A stretch of 64,000 nucleotides of DNA from Streptococcus sp. SN-1 (GTDB taxonomy: Bacteria; Bacillota; Bacilli; Lactobacillales; Streptococcaceae), in the NCBI RefSeq assembly GCF_041154385.1, contig NZ_AP028929.1:744001-808000 (forward strand), written 5' to 3'. The position numbers and the translations under genes were made by a program. How positions within the stretch are numbered: the first letter of the stretch is position 1; every line of letters starts with the position of its first letter. The notes under the pieces are model-generated. The model did not search any database, was not told the DNA's origin, and saw nothing but the letters and a program-made list of their open reading frames with translations. Shown one piece after another: positions 38,373 through 47,803 of this stretch.

Positions 38373-39410
38373 ATGCTAGCTATTGAAGAGAGCCAGAAGT
38401 TGACTTTATCAAATTTACCGAGCCTGAGCCTTTTTACAGGGACAGATCAGGGACAGTTTGAAGTTATGAAGAGTCAAGTATTGAAACAGATTGGTTATGA
38501 TTCTGCCGACCTTAACTTTGCCTACTTTGATATGAAAGAAGTAGTTTACAAGGATGTGGAACTGGAGTTGGTCAGCCTTCCTTTCTTTGCGGATGAGAAA
38601 ATCGTGATATTGGATCATTTTGTCGATATGACAACAGGCAAGAAACGCTTTTTAACAGATGATGAACTTAAGTCGTTTGAGGAATACCTTGATAACCCTT
38701 CACCAACAACCAAGTTGTTGATTTTTGCGGAAGGAAAGCTGGATAGCAAAAGACGGTTGGTTAAATTACTTAAGCGTGATGCCAAGATCTTTGATGCAGT
38801 AGAAGCCAAAGAACAAGAATTGCGCCAGTATTTTCAAAAGTGGAGCCAGAAACAAGGTCTGCAGTTTGCTAATCATTCTTTTGAAAATCTCCTCATCAAG
38901 TCTGGTTTTCAATTTAGCGAAATCCAGAAAAATCTCCTCTTTTTACAGTCCTATAAGGCAGATTCTATTATCGAGGAAGAGGATATTGTCAACGCTATTC
39001 CCAAGACCTTACAGGATAATATTTTTGATTTAACTCAGTTTATTCTGACTAAAAAGATGGACCAGGCGTGCGATTTGGTTAGAGACTTGACCTTGCAAGG
39101 TGAAGATGAAATTAAACTGATTGCAGTCATGCTAGGACAATTTCGAACTTTTACTCAGGTGAAAATTTTGTCGGAGTCTGGCCAAACAGAAGCGCAGATT
39201 GCAAGTAGTTTAGGCAGTTTTCTCGGACGCAATCCTAATCCCTATCAAATCAAGTTTGCGCTGAGAGATGCGCGAGGACTTTCCTTTAGCTTTTTGAAGC
39301 AAGCTATTTCTTATTTGATTGAGACAGACTATCAGATTAAGACAGGTCTTTATGAAAAAGGTTTCCTTTTTGAAAAGGCACTCTTACAGATTGCTAGTCA
39401 GATCAATTGA
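38373..39410 (+). CDS. holA: DNA polymerase III delta subunit
   Basis: HolA is the clamp-loader subunit that opens the beta clamp. The 345 residues fit the family: an N-terminal AAA-like domain with LSLFTGTDQGQFEVMKSQ (no functional Walker A, as expected for delta), LVSLPFFADEKIVILDHF, a central TKLLIFAEGKLDSKRRLVKL and a C-terminal helical collar with FDLTQFILTKKMDQACDLV and ALLQIASQI. AAAGGAG precedes the start. A BOX element follows. Confidence 0.93.
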   Translation: MLAIEESQKLTLSNLPSLSLFTGTDQGQFEVMKSQVLKQIGYDSADLNFAYFDMKEVVYKDVELELVSLPFFADEKIVILDHFVDMTTGKKRFLTDDELKSFEEYLDNPSPTTKLLIFAEGKLDSKRRLVKLLKRDAKIFDAVEAKEQELRQYFQKWSQKQGLQFANHSFENLLIKSGFQFSEIQKNLLFLQSYKADSIIEEEDIVNAIPKTLQDNIFDLTQFILTKKMDQACDLVRDLTLQGEDEIKLIAVMLGQFRTFTQVKILSESGQTEAQIASSLGSFLGRNPNPYQIKFALRDARGLSFSFLKQAISYLIETDYQIKTGLYEKGFLFEKALLQIASQIN

Positions 39411-39478
39411 CATTTTTTTGAAACTACAACCAGTGTCAAGATTATCTTGTCGTGGGTTTCTTGCTGATTTGCTTGTTT

Positions 39479-39725
39479 TATACTCAATGAAAATCAAAGA
39501 GCAAACTAGGAAACTAGCCGCAGGTTGTTCAAAGCACTGCTTTGAGGTTGTAGATAAGACTGACGAAGTCAGCTCAAAACACTGTTTTGAGGTTGTGGAT
39601 AGAACTGACGAAGTCAGCTCAAAACACTGTTTTGAGGTTGTGGATAGAACTGACGAAGTCAGTAACATATACCTACGGCAAGGCGACGTTGACGCGGTTT
39701 GAAGAGATTTTTGAAGAGTATTATT
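39479..39725 (-). repeat. BOX element 2 (boxC-boxB-boxB-boxA)
   Basis: TATACTCAATGAAAATCAAAG begins boxC, boxB units are at 39572-39616 and 39617-39661, and boxA ends with GAAGAGTATTA. Same orientation as the other two copies. Lies between holA and the sodA promoter. Confidence 0.93.
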
Positions 39726-39766
39726 AGAAAGTATTTCAGTGATTTCTTCATCTATAAGCAAAAAAC

Positions 39767-39795
39767 TTGAAAAAAGTGAATGTTTGCGTTATCAT
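39767..39795 (+). promoter_or_regulatory. sodA promoter
   Basis: TTGAAA, 17-base spacer, TATCAT, ending 31 bases before the start and just downstream of BOX element 2. Confidence 0.6.
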
Positions 39796-39826
39796 TTTCA
39801 TATAGAAAGAAAAAGAGGTATTACAG

Positions 39827-40432
39827 ATGGCTATTATTTTACCAGATCTTCCTTATGCATATGACGCTTTGGAACCATACATCGATGCGGAAACAATGCA
39901 CTTGCACCATGACAAACACCATCAAACTTATGTCAACAATGCTAATGCAGCTCTTGAAAAACACCCTGAAATCGGTGAAAATCTTGAAGCCTTGCTTGCT
40001 GATGTAGAATCTATCCCAGCTGATATCCGTCAAGCGCTTATCAACAATGGTGGTGGACACTTGAACCACGCTCTTTTCTGGGAATTGATGACTCCTGAGA
40101 AAACAGCTCCATCAGCAGAACTTGCAGCAGCAATCGATGCAACATTTGGTTCATTCGAAGAATTCCAAGCAGCCTTCACTGCAGCAGCAACAACTCGTTT
40201 CGGTTCTGGATGGGCATGGTTAGTTGTCAATAAAGAAGGGAAGCTTGAAGTGACTTCAACAGCAAATCAAGACACACCAATCTCAGAAGGTAAAAAACCA
40301 ATCTTGGGCTTGGACGTTTGGGAACATGCTTACTATGTGAAATACCGCAACGTGCGTCCTGACTACATCAAAGCTTTCTTCTCAGTGATCAACTGGAACA
40401 AAGTAGATGAATTGTACGCAGCCGCTAAATAA
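39827..40432 (+). CDS. sodA: Manganese superoxide dismutase
   Basis: It converts superoxide to peroxide in the cytoplasm. The 201-residue protein has [20 protein letters not shown], with a metal His near 27, and [14 protein letters not shown], with a metal His near 81. It also has GSGWAWLVV and [13 protein letters not shown], whose Asp and His complete the site. The set fits the Fe/Mn family, and Mn is the usual metal in streptococci. Single-gene transcript with promoter and terminator. Confidence 0.97.
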   Translation: MAIILPDLPYAYDALEPYIDAETMHLHHDKHHQTYVNNANAALEKHPEIGENLEALLADVESIPADIRQALINNGGGHLNHALFWELMTPEKTAPSAELAAAIDATFGSFEEFQAAFTAAATTRFGSGWAWLVVNKEGKLEVTSTANQDTPISEGKKPILGLDVWEHAYYVKYRNVRPDYIKAFFSVINWNKVDELYAAAK

Positions 40433-40502
40433 TGGTATATGGAGGGAAGAATGGTTCTTCTCTTTTTTAGGTTATATGATTTTTTTAGGTCATATGATTC
40501 GA

Positions 40503-40528
40503 GTCTGACAAAATCGTCAGACTTTTTT
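40503..40528 (+). terminator. Terminator after sodA
   Basis: GTCTGAC-AAAATC-GTCAGAC followed by six T residues. Confidence 0.88.
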
Positions 40529-40564
40529 CATTTTTATGAGAAACGTGCTAACTGCTAGAAATTA

Positions 40565-40573
40565 TGGTAGAAT
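40565..40573 (+). promoter_or_regulatory. Extended -10 promoter of the yutD-like/rlmN operon
   Basis: TGGTAGAAT (TG-N-TAGAAT) lies 33 bases before the gene. Confidence 0.5.
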
Positions 40574-40606
40574 AAAGTATTAAGTAATCGTGGAAAAAGG
40601 ATATCT

Positions 40607-41137
40607 ATGCGAAAAGAAATTGCACCTGAATTATACAACTATAACAAGTTTCCTGGTCCTGAGTTCCATTTACACGGGGACAAGGTCGAAACAGAAGGGA
40701 TAGCTTTTTCCTTGGTGGAAAATATCAAGGATGCCTTTGGTGTGACGGCTTTTAATCAGCGTTTTTCAGAAGTCTTAACCAAGTTTGATTATATCGTGGG
40801 GGACTGGAGCAACGAACAGCTTCGACTTCGTGGTTTTTACAAGGATGATCGAACAGAAGAAAAACTTGAAAAAATAAGTCGTTTACAAGACTACCTTTTA
40901 GAATATTGTAGTTATGGTTGTGCCTATTTTGTCCTAGAAAATGAAGCCCCTAAGCGAGCATCATTTGACAAGAAAATGCGTAAGAAGGAAGAAGAAACAC
41001 CTTCTAAAAAAGGAAAGAAACCGGCTCAAACAAAACGAAAACCGAATGCAGATAAGAAAAATAGACGTCGTCAGAAAGACCAGCATTCTCAGAAAGAGGA
41101 CAAGGGGCAACGTCATTTCGTCATTCGTCAGAAGTGA
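40607..41137 (+). CDS. YutD-like DUF1027 family protein
   Basis: This 176-residue protein of unknown function has a compact N-terminal domain (residues 1-115: YNYNKFPGPEFHLHGDKV, FGVTAFNQRFSEVLTKFDYI, GDWSNEQLRLRGFY, YCSYGCAYFVLENE). An extended, extremely basic tail follows (KKGKKPAQTKRKPNADKK and more Lys/Arg to the end), which suggests nucleic-acid or ribosome contact. Its location directly before rlmN is conserved in Firmicutes as I recall. The tail is longer than the B. subtilis protein would need for the domain alone. Confidence 0.8.
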   Translation: MRKEIAPELYNYNKFPGPEFHLHGDKVETEGIAFSLVENIKDAFGVTAFNQRFSEVLTKFDYIVGDWSNEQLRLRGFYKDDRTEEKLEKISRLQDYLLEYCSYGCAYFVLENEAPKRASFDKKMRKKEEETPSKKGKKPAQTKRKPNADKKNRRRQKDQHSQKEDKGQRHFVIRQK

Positions 41138-41157
41138 GTAGAGAATAAGGAGAAGAA

Positions 41158-42243
41158 ATGAAACCGTCAATTTATAGTTTAACACGTCAAACCATGCAGG
41201 AATGGGTTTTGGAGCAGGGAGAAAAGAAATTCCGTGCAGATCAAATCTGGGAATGGCTTTACCGTAAACGTGTCCAGTCATTTGAAGAGATGACCAACCT
41301 TTCCAAGGATTTGATTGCTAAGCTTAATGACCAGTTTGTGGTCAATCCCTTGAAACAACGTATCGTTCAAGAGTCTGCTGATGGGACAGTTAAATATCTT
41401 TTTGAATTGCCAGATGGTATGTTGATTGAGACGGTACTCATGCGTCAACACTATGGTTTGTCTGTCTGTGTGACCACTCAGGTCGGCTGTAATATCGGTT
41501 GTACCTTCTGTGCTTCTGGTTTGATTAAGAAACAACGTGACCTCAATAATGGTGAAATTGTAGCGCAAATCATGCTGGTTCAGAAGTACTTTGATGAGCG
41601 TGGTCAGGACGAACGCGTCAGCCATATCGTTGTCATGGGAATTGGTGAACCATTTGATAATTACAACAATGTCTTGAATTTCGTTCGTACTATCAATGAT
41701 GACAAGGGAATGGCCATCGGTGCTCGTCACATTACGGTTTCAACCTCAGGTTTGGCCCATAAAATTCGTGATTTTGCTAATGAAGGTGTTCAGGTCAATC
41801 TTGCCGTTTCCCTTCACGCACCTAACAATGAGTTGCGTTCAAGCATCATGAAGATTAACCGTGCCTTTCCGATTGAAAAACTCTTTGCAGCTATTGAGTA
41901 TTATATCGAAACAACCAATCGCCGTGTGACCTTTGAGTATATCATGCTCAATGAAGTCAATGACGGTGTAGAACAAGCCTTGGAATTGGCTGAATTGCTC
42001 AAGAACATCAAGAAATTGTCTTATGTAAACTTGATTCCTTATAACCCAGTTAGTGAGCATGACCAATATAGCCGTAGTCCTAAAGAGCGCGTCCTGGCCT
42101 TTTATGATACGCTTAAGAAAAAAGGGGTTAACTGTGTGGTTCGTCAAGAGCACGGAACAGATATTGATGCAGCTTGTGGACAATTGCGTTCCAATACAAT
42201 GAAACGTGACCGCCAGAAAGCAGTCGCAGCAGTCAATCCTTAA
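41158..42243 (+). CDS. rlmN: Dual-specificity 23S rRNA/tRNA methyltransferase RlmN
   Basis: This radical-SAM enzyme methylates C2 of A2503 in 23S rRNA and A37 in tRNAs. The iron-sulfur cluster motif is [12 protein letters not shown] (CxxxCxxC, about residues 108-119), followed by [16 protein letters not shown], ISxG-type [22 protein letters not shown] and the late [13 protein letters not shown] with the second catalytic Cys. Length 361 is normal. Its stop overlaps the next start by 1 base (TAATG). Confidence 0.96.
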   Translation: MKPSIYSLTRQTMQEWVLEQGEKKFRADQIWEWLYRKRVQSFEEMTNLSKDLIAKLNDQFVVNPLKQRIVQESADGTVKYLFELPDGMLIETVLMRQHYGLSVCVTTQVGCNIGCTFCASGLIKKQRDLNNGEIVAQIMLVQKYFDERGQDERVSHIVVMGIGEPFDNYNNVLNFVRTINDDKGMAIGARHITVSTSGLAHKIRDFANEGVQVNLAVSLHAPNNELRSSIMKINRAFPIEKLFAAIEYYIETTNRRVTFEYIMLNEVNDGVEQALELAELLKNIKKLSYVNLIPYNPVSEHDQYSRSPKERVLAFYDTLKKKGVNCVVRQEHGTDIDAACGQLRSNTMKRDRQKAVAAVNP

Positions 42244-42725
42244 TGATGAAGAAGACTTATAATCATATTTTGGTCTGGGGAGTCATTTTCTATAGCATTT
42301 GCATTGTCTATTTTTGCTTTACTCCTCAAGAACAATCTCCCGTGGGAGTGGAAACTCCAGGTATTCAGCATCTTGGACGCCTGGTTTTTCTTTTGACTCC
42401 TTTCAATTCTCTCTGGAAACTGGGTGAAGTAAGTGACATTGGACAATTATGTTGGATTTTTCTACAAAATATCCTCAATGTCTTCTTGCTTTTTCCTCTT
42501 GTTTTCCAACTCCTTTATCTCCTTCCAAACTTGCGTAAGACAAGAAAAGTGATTTTTTTCAGTTTTCTAGTGAGTCTTGGAATCGAGTGTACGCAGTTGG
42601 TCTTGGATTTTTTCTTTGATTTTAATCGCGTCTTTGAGGTTGATGATTTGTGGACCAATACCTTGGGTGGCTATTTGGCTTGGCTCCTCTATAAACAATT
42701 ACATAAAAACAAGATAAGGAATTAA
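42243..42725 (+). CDS. VanZ family membrane protein
   Basis: The 160 residues have about four or five hydrophobic helices and the VanZ pattern: an early ILVWGVIFYSICIVYFCFTP, LVFLLTPFN, LQNILNVFLLFPLVF, LGIECTQLVLDFFF, then FEVDDLWTNTLGGYLAW. VanZ-like proteins are linked to teicoplanin tolerance in one cluster, but most chromosomal members have no known role. Coupled to rlmN by a 1-base overlap and followed by the ABC-F gene after 1 base. Confidence 0.87.
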   Translation: MMKKTYNHILVWGVIFYSICIVYFCFTPQEQSPVGVETPGIQHLGRLVFLLTPFNSLWKLGEVSDIGQLCWIFLQNILNVFLLFPLVFQLLYLLPNLRKTRKVIFFSFLVSLGIECTQLVLDFFFDFNRVFEVDDLWTNTLGGYLAWLLYKQLHKNKIRN

Positions 42726-42726
42726 A

Positions 42727-44268
42727 ATGAGTATTTTAGAAGTTAAAAATCTGAGTCACGGTTTTGGTGACCGTGCAATTTTTGAAGATGTGTCCTTCCG
42801 TCTCCTCAAGGGAGAACATATCGGTCTGGTCGGTGCTAATGGTGAAGGGAAATCAACCTTTATGAGCATCGTGACTGGTAAGATGTTGCCAGATGAAGGG
42901 AAGGTTGAGTGGTCTAAATATGTGACTGCTGGTTACTTGGACCAACATTCTGTCTTGGAAGAAGGTCAGTCTGTTCGCGATGTTCTCCGTACGGCCTTTG
43001 ATGAGCTTTTCAAAGCTGAAGCTCGTATCAATGACCTTTATATGGAAATGGCTGAAGACGGTGCGGATGTTGATGCTCTAATGGAAGAAGTTGGCGAACT
43101 GCAAGATCGTCTGGAGAGTCGTGATTTCTATACCTTGGATGCTAAGATTGATGAAGTGGCACGTGCCCTTGGTGTCATGGACTTTGGCATGGATACAGAT
43201 GTAACCTCTTTGTCAGGTGGACAAAGAACCAAGGTGCTTTTGGCTAAACTTCTCCTTGAAAAGCCTGATATCCTACTTTTGGATGAGCCGACCAACTACT
43301 TGGATGCTGAGCATATTGATTGGCTCAAGCGCTATCTCCAAAACTATGAGAATGCCTTTGTTCTTATTTCACATGATATCCCATTCCTGAACGATGTGAT
43401 TAATATTGTCTACCATGTGGAAAATCAACAGCTGACGCGTTATTCTGGTGACTACTACCAGTTCCAAGAAGTCTATGCTATGAAGAAATCTCAGCTAGAG
43501 GCAGCCTACGAACGTCAGCAAAAAGAAATTGCAGACCTTAAGGACTTCGTCGCTCGAAACAAAGCGCGTGTTGCAACACGAAACATGGCCATGTCCCGCC
43601 AGAAGAAATTGGATAAGATGGATATTATCGAACTGCAAAGTGAGAAACCAAAGCCATCCTTTGATTTTAAACCAGCTCGTACACCAGGTCGCTTTATCTT
43701 TCAAGCCAAGGATTTGCAGATTGGATATGAACGTCCTCTGACTAAGCCACTAAATCTTACTTTTGAACGTAATCAGAAAGTTGCTATTATCGGGGCAAAT
43801 GGTATCGGGAAAACAACTCTCTTGAAGAGTCTCTTGGGAATTATTCCACCAATCGCTGGGGAAGTGGAACGCGGTGACTACCTAGAACTCGGTTATTTTG
43901 AACAAGAAGTAGAAGGTGGTAATCGTCAAACACCACTAGAAGCAGTTTGGAATGCATTTCCAGCTCTCAACCAAGCTGAAGTCCGTGCAGCCCTTGCCCG
44001 TTGTGGTTTGACCACTAAGCATATTGAAAGCCAAATTCAGGTCTTGTCAGGTGGGGAACAAGCCAAGGTTCGTTTCTGTCTCTTGATGAATCGTGAAAAC
44101 AACGTTTTAGTGTTGGACGAGCCGACCAACCACCTGGATGTGGATGCCAAGGATGAGCTCAAGCGTGCCCTCAAAGAATACAAGGGATCTATTCTTATGG
44201 TCTGCCACGAACCAGACTTCTATGAAGGCTGGATGGACCAAATCTGGGATTTTAATAATCTAACTTAA
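42727..44268 (+). CDS. ABC-F family ATPase
   Basis: Soluble protein of 513 residues with two ATPase domains and no membrane helices. Walker A motifs are GANGEGKST and GANGIGKTT, signatures LSGGQRTK and LSGGEQAK, Walker B motifs ILLLDEPTNYLD and VLVLDEPTNHLD. The interdomain linker is basic and helical (YERQQKEIADLKDFVARNKA), as in factors that bind the ribosomal E site and rescue or protect stalled ribosomes. This fits a housekeeping YbiT-like subgroup better than a resistance factor, but that is a guess. Confidence 0.9.
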   Translation: MSILEVKNLSHGFGDRAIFEDVSFRLLKGEHIGLVGANGEGKSTFMSIVTGKMLPDEGKVEWSKYVTAGYLDQHSVLEEGQSVRDVLRTAFDELFKAEARINDLYMEMAEDGADVDALMEEVGELQDRLESRDFYTLDAKIDEVARALGVMDFGMDTDVTSLSGGQRTKVLLAKLLLEKPDILLLDEPTNYLDAEHIDWLKRYLQNYENAFVLISHDIPFLNDVINIVYHVENQQLTRYSGDYYQFQEVYAMKKSQLEAAYERQQKEIADLKDFVARNKARVATRNMAMSRQKKLDKMDIIELQSEKPKPSFDFKPARTPGRFIFQAKDLQIGYERPLTKPLNLTFERNQKVAIIGANGIGKTTLLKSLLGIIPPIAGEVERGDYLELGYFEQEVEGGNRQTPLEAVWNAFPALNQAEVRAALARCGLTTKHIESQIQVLSGGEQAKVRFCLLMNRENNVLVLDEPTNHLDVDAKDELKRALKEYKGSILMVCHEPDFYEGWMDQIWDFNNLT

Positions 44269-44284
44269 AAATGAGGATAAAAGA

Positions 44285-44318
44285 AATACAGTACCGAATG
44301 TGGATACTGTATTTTTTT
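44285..44318. terminator. Bidirectional terminator between the ABC-F gene and slrA
   Basis: AATACAGTACC and GGATACTGTATT form a hairpin with T-run on the plus strand and A-run before it, so it serves both convergent genes. Confidence 0.75.
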
Positions 44319-44323
44319 GGTTT

Positions 44324-45127
44324 TTAAGATTTAAAATTGTAGTCTTTCACCACTTCGATGCTATCGATAGTAATAGCAGTCGTTGGTTTGTCTTTCTCAT
44401 CTTTTTCGGCTTTAGCAATTTTATCTACTACATCCATACCGTCAATCACTTGGCCAAAGACTGGGTGTTTGCCATCTAGACTAGGGTTTCCCCCTTCTTT
44501 ATAGACTTCGATGATTTTCTTTGGATACTTGCTTGTAGGGAGTTTAGCAGAGGTATCTGTAGAGTTTTGGTTGATGAAGAACTGGCTGCCATTGGTGTTT
44601 GGTTGACCAGTATTAGCCATAGAAAGAGCACCACGGATGTTATAGAGATAAGGAGTAATCTCGTTTTTGAAACCAGTTCCCTTGTCTTTAGCCTTATCCT
44701 TGTCATGCCAGATGGACTGACCACCTGTACCGTCCCCTTTTGGATCTCCAGTTTGAACCATGAAGCCATCGATGACACGGTGGAAGGTAATACCGTTATA
44801 GTAGCCTTCTTTAGCATGAGTGAGGAAGTTTTCAACCGCTAGAGGAGCGAGTTTAGGGAAGAGTTTGATACGGATATCGCCTTGACTTGTGTGGAGAATC
44901 ACTTCAGCCTCGTCTTCAGCAACTTCTTTAGATAGTTGTGGGAAATTGGCGTTTTCGTTTGTTAAAGCATCGTTTAACTCCTTGGCAGATTGAGCTGCTG
45001 CTTTGGAGCTTTCCTCAGCGGCCAAGCTAGAATCTACATAGTCATCACCACGCAAACTACGTTGGATGTTGCTACATCCAGCTAGGGCTACAGTGGATAG
45101 TAAAAGAAGGGTTGCTAGTTTTTTCAT
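44324..45127 (-). CDS. slrA: Cyclophilin-type peptidyl-prolyl isomerase lipoprotein
   Basis: The signal peptide ends in lipobox LAGC (Cys18), so the protein is anchored outside the membrane and helps fold exported proteins. The cyclophilin domain (about residues 70-260) has [36 protein letters not shown], the long family insert around [28 protein letters not shown] and [19 protein letters not shown]. It matches pneumococcal SlrA, a surface protein with a role in colonisation. An Ala/Ser-rich linker follows the lipobox. Confidence 0.9.
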   Translation of the reverse strand: MKKLATLLLLSTVALAGCSNIQRSLRGDDYVDSSLAAEESSKAAAQSAKELNDALTNENANFPQLSKEVAEDEAEVILHTSQGDIRIKLFPKLAPLAVENFLTHAKEGYYNGITFHRVIDGFMVQTGDPKGDGTGGQSIWHDKDKAKDKGTGFKNEITPYLYNIRGALSMANTGQPNTNGSQFFINQNSTDTSAKLPTSKYPKKIIEVYKEGGNPSLDGKHPVFGQVIDGMDVVDKIAKAEKDEKDKPTTAITIDSIEVVKDYNFKS

Positions 45128-45204
45128 TCTATTCCTCTCAAAAATTCATTTCTACCATTGTACCCTAAAAGGAAGTGGATTTCAAATGTTAGTGACAAGA
45201 CAGT

Positions 45205-45592
45205 TTAAGAGGAAGCCAACCAGAAAGTCGCTTGATTAAAGATTCTTCTTTGGATGACGGTCGATAATTCCCTTGTATTGTTCCAGTATCTGCTCCCCTT
45301 TGGAGTTAATTTGTAGCTACGAACGGTAAAGTGACTTGCTAATTCTTCTTCTGAAAAGTTGTTATGAAGGGCTTGGTACAGATCTGCAGCCTTCATCTTA
45401 GATAGTCCTGTAATTCCCTTGCTTTTCAGAATATTCTTTTTCATAGTAGCATTGAGATGATCAAGTGAGTCAAAAGCTGTTTCAATGACTGCATAACGTT
45501 TTTCCACCAGAGTTTTTAAATGTTTAGGGGCATCAATGCCATAAGTGTACTCGAAGTATTTAGGAAACCAGATCTTAAGAAAGCTCGTAAAG
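45205..45592 (-). pseudogene. 5'-truncated gene of unknown function
   Basis: The minus-strand frame is open from about 45592 and reads LKIWFPKYFEYTYGIDAPKH, then KRYAVIETAFDSLDHLNATM, KSKGITGLSKMKAADLYQAL, EEELASHFTVRSYKLTPKG to the stop. No start codon with a ribosome-binding site exists, and the upstream part is lost. The GLSKMKAADLYQAL segment looks like a SAP-like or helix-hairpin motif. I cannot name the parent family. Confidence 0.5.
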
Positions 45593-45719
45593 CATCACAA
45601 TTAGTAAAGGTTAATTCGAAAGAATTACTATATTTTAAAAGAACACATTTTCAAAGGATTTTTCTTTTGAATTCAATTCCTAATTAATCAATGAACTTAA
45701 TACTAGGTCTCGAAAAGAA

Positions 45720-45944
45720 TTATGCTTCCTCGTTCTGTCTGAGTTCAAAGAGGTCTTCTACTTTCAGATTAAAAACTTGAGCAATTCTAAGAGCCATTTC
45801 CAGCGAAGGGTTGTAACGGTTATTTTCCAAGTGCAGAATTGTCTCGCGTCGCATGCCGATGAGGTCGGCTAACTCCTGCTGGGTCATGCCTGTGGACTCA
45901 CGAACAGATTTGAGATTAGTAATAATCTTGCTTTCTTTGGCCAT
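45720..45944 (-). CDS. XRE-family transcriptional regulator
   Basis: The 74-residue protein is essentially one helix-turn-helix: LKSVRESTGMTQQELADLIG then MRRETILHLENNRYNPSLEM and ALRIAQVFNLKVEDLFEL. Such short regulators (YozG type) typically repress the membrane protein gene beside them. It lies 2 bases after that gene (45947-46543) in the same operon. The repeated operator-like palindromes upstream of the operon (46561-46607) are its likely target. Confidence 0.9.
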   Translation of the reverse strand: MAKESKIITNLKSVRESTGMTQQELADLIGMRRETILHLENNRYNPSLEMALRIAQVFNLKVEDLFELRQNEEA

Positions 45945-45946
45945 GC

Positions 45947-46543
45947 TTATCCTCTCCGTTCCAAGATAAAATAGACAACCGCAAAGATGAGAATCAAGGC
46001 AGCTATGCTAATAAAGATCTGGCCCATGTAAAGCGTGAGAGACCCTATATATCCAATGCTAACTGCTAGGATCATCAGTGCACCTAGCATAAAAACAAAC
46101 ATCAAGCTAGCTGCCTTTGCTAAATTAGCATAAAAGCGTTCGTCCGGAGTTTCCTTGACATTTTTTAAAGAGAAAAAACCAAATAGAATCACTTCAATAA
46201 CGAGGATAATTCCGAAACTCCATTCTTTAATACCAGAACTTACGCTAGGGGTTGCAACCCAAATCCCTACTGTATAAAAAATGCTTGCTGCAAACACAAG
46301 TATCGTGTAAAGCTTAACAGACAAGTCGAAAATAATCTTTCCCTTACCTTTCTGACTTTTATGAGGCCATGGTTTCATATGTAGCCAGCCCCAAATAGCT
46401 ATAATTTGACCTAACACTGAAATACCAGTAATAACTAACTTGGGTCCCCAACTAAGATTAGAACCAAATAAAACAATAAAATCAATAAAGAGAGCTACGG
46501 CAATCATTGCAATGAGGCCACGCATTTTTTGACTTTTTTTCAT
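45947..46543 (-). CDS. Multi-pass membrane protein paired with an XRE regulator
   Basis: The 198-residue protein has six probable helices: GLIAMIAVALFIDFIVLFG, LVITGISVLGQIIAIWGWL, LYTILVFAASIFYTVGIWVA, FGIILVIEVILFGFF, SLMFVFMLGALMILAVS and IFISIAALILIFAVVYFIL. I start it at 46543, after AAAAAGGAG, not at the earlier in-frame ATG at 46579. The family is unknown to me; similar pairs (XRE plus hydrophobic partner) are common in Firmicutes and sometimes respond to peptides or membrane stress. Confidence 0.75.
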   Translation of the reverse strand: MKKSQKMRGLIAMIAVALFIDFIVLFGSNLSWGPKLVITGISVLGQIIAIWGWLHMKPWPHKSQKGKGKIIFDLSVKLYTILVFAASIFYTVGIWVATPSVSSGIKEWSFGIILVIEVILFGFFSLKNVKETPDERFYANLAKAASLMFVFMLGALMILAVSIGYIGSLTLYMGQIFISIAALILIFAVVYFILERRG

Positions 46544-46560
46544 GATAGACTCCTTTTTTG

Positions 46561-46607
46561 TGTTATAAATACATAACACTTAAATTTTATGTTATAAATA
46601 TATCACA
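46561..46607. promoter_or_regulatory. Two operator-like palindromes in a 29-base tandem repeat
   Basis: TGTTATAAATACATAACA (46561-46578) is an inverted repeat with TGTTAT/ATAACA arms. A close copy, TGTTATAAATATATCACA, starts 29 bases further at 46590. Both precede the XRE/membrane-protein operon on the minus strand and overlap its AT-rich promoter region. Confidence 0.6.
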
Positions 46608-46936
46608 TTTAAATTTAGAAAGCAAGAATTTATGTGCCAAGGTGGCAATTATTTGAAAAAATTTTTTAATAAAAGCCCTTGATAGTCAAACAACTAAGAA
46701 TTCTTTGAAGCAATGCATCGGATTTGGTTTGGATAGTTTCGTTAATAATATTTGATGATAAAGAATTTTTGAAAAATCTAGATACTGTATGAATCTCTAC
46801 TTTTTTTCTTAGACTGTTATAAAGTCTGTCAGAATAAGAGTTATAGGTGTAGAAGTTAATTTTTACAGAACTAAATTATTTCCCTATTTAGAATCTATTA
46901 ATTCATATTTTATAAATTAATTAGTAGATATCATTC
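46608..46936. other. AT-rich gene-free stretch
   Basis: No gene or RNA that I can support. It has many stops in all frames and lies next to a coding remnant. Confidence 0.5.
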
Positions 46937-47095
46937 TTAAAATCCTTGATATTTCGTTTGGGAATTTAGGAGCCAAGCATCCAAATCTCGTTCAGGAGAG
47001 ATGAAGGGTTTGAGTTGATGGTCTTTATAAAATGTTTCTAAAATAGTATTTATGACATTCTCTTTCTGATTTTTCTTTAAAAATATAACAAATTT
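46937..47095 (-). pseudogene. C-terminal coding remnant of unknown family
   Basis: A minus-strand frame of about 50 codons ends FYKDHQLKPFISPERDLDAW and LLNSQTKYQGF before TAA. It has coding-like composition and Trp/Pro content unlike the flanking AT-rich DNA. No start is visible. I do not recognise the parent gene. Confidence 0.4.
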
Positions 47096-47136
47096 CTAAA
47101 TGGTTTAAAAATTTTATAGTCTGTCAAGTTTTTTTC

Positions 47137-47164
47137 TTGACACCTGCCAGAAATCTGCTATAAT
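47137..47164 (+). promoter_or_regulatory. Consensus promoter of rpsP-khpA
   Basis: TTGACA, 16-base spacer, TATAAT, about 65 bases before rpsP. Confidence 0.85.
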
Positions 47165-47228
47165 AGAACATGTGCTAAATAGCTCAGCTATTTCACCGAA
47201 ATAAAAAATAAGAAAAGAGACTTTAAAA

Positions 47229-47501
47229 ATGGCAGTTAAAATCCGTTTGACTCGTATGGGTTCTAAGAAAAAACCTTTCTACCGTATCAACGTAGCAGAT
47301 TCACGTTCACCACGTGACGGACGTTTCATCGAAACAGTTGGAACTTACAACCCACTTGTTGCTGAAAACCAAGTAACTTTGAAAGAAGACCGCGTTCTTG
47401 CATGGTTGGCTGATGGAGCTCAACCTTCAGATACAGTTCGCAACATCCTTTCAAAAGAAGGTGTATTGAAAAAATTCCACGATTCTAAATTCTCAAAATA
47501 A
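47229..47501 (+). CDS. rpsP: 30S ribosomal protein S16
   Basis: The 90-residue small-subunit protein needed for 30S assembly has the family start [20 protein letters not shown] followed by [20 protein letters not shown] and the later [18 protein letters not shown] precedes the start. It is the first gene of a conserved block that runs through the KH protein to rimM and trmD, interrupted here by a MazG-like gene and a hydrolase. Confidence 0.98.
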   Translation: MAVKIRLTRMGSKKKPFYRINVADSRSPRDGRFIETVGTYNPLVAENQVTLKEDRVLAWLADGAQPSDTVRNILSKEGVLKKFHDSKFSK

Positions 47502-47520
47502 GTTTAAAGTAGGTTGACAG

Positions 47521-47760
47521 ATGGATACGATTGAAAATCTCATTATTGCGATTGTGAAACCCTTGATTTCACAACCAGATGCCTTAACTATCAAGATTGA
47601 AGATACACCAGAGTTTTTGGAATATCATTTGGATCTTGATCAAAGTGATGTGGGTCGTGTAATCGGTCGTAAGGGTCGCACTATTTCTGCGATAAGAACG
47701 ATTGTCTACTCTGTCCCAACTGAAGACAAAAAAGTAAGAATCGTTATTGACGAAAAATAA
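47521..47760 (+). CDS. khpA: KH domain RNA-binding protein KhpA
   Basis: The 79-residue protein is one KH domain; the RNA-binding GxxG loop is in [20 protein letters not shown]. In pneumococcus KhpA pairs with KhpB/EloR, acts with small RNAs and coordinates cell elongation and division. It starts 19 bases after rpsP, with which it is co-transcribed, and is followed by a strong terminator. Confidence 0.93.
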   Translation: MDTIENLIIAIVKPLISQPDALTIKIEDTPEFLEYHLDLDQSDVGRVIGRKGRTISAIRTIVYSVPTEDKKVRIVIDEK

Positions 47761-47765
47761 GAAGG

Positions 47766-47789
47766 GCGGGACGGATGTCTCGCTTTTTT
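47766..47789 (+). terminator. Terminator after khpA
   Basis: GCGGGAC-GGAT-GTCTCGC followed by six T residues. Confidence 0.85.
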
Positions 47790-47803
47790 GCAAGTAGCAG
47801 GAT

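Noticed and set aside
39319..39702. 127-codon open frame across the end of holA and BOX 2
   Set aside because: It runs out of frame through holA and then through BOX repeat units; there is no ribosome-binding site.
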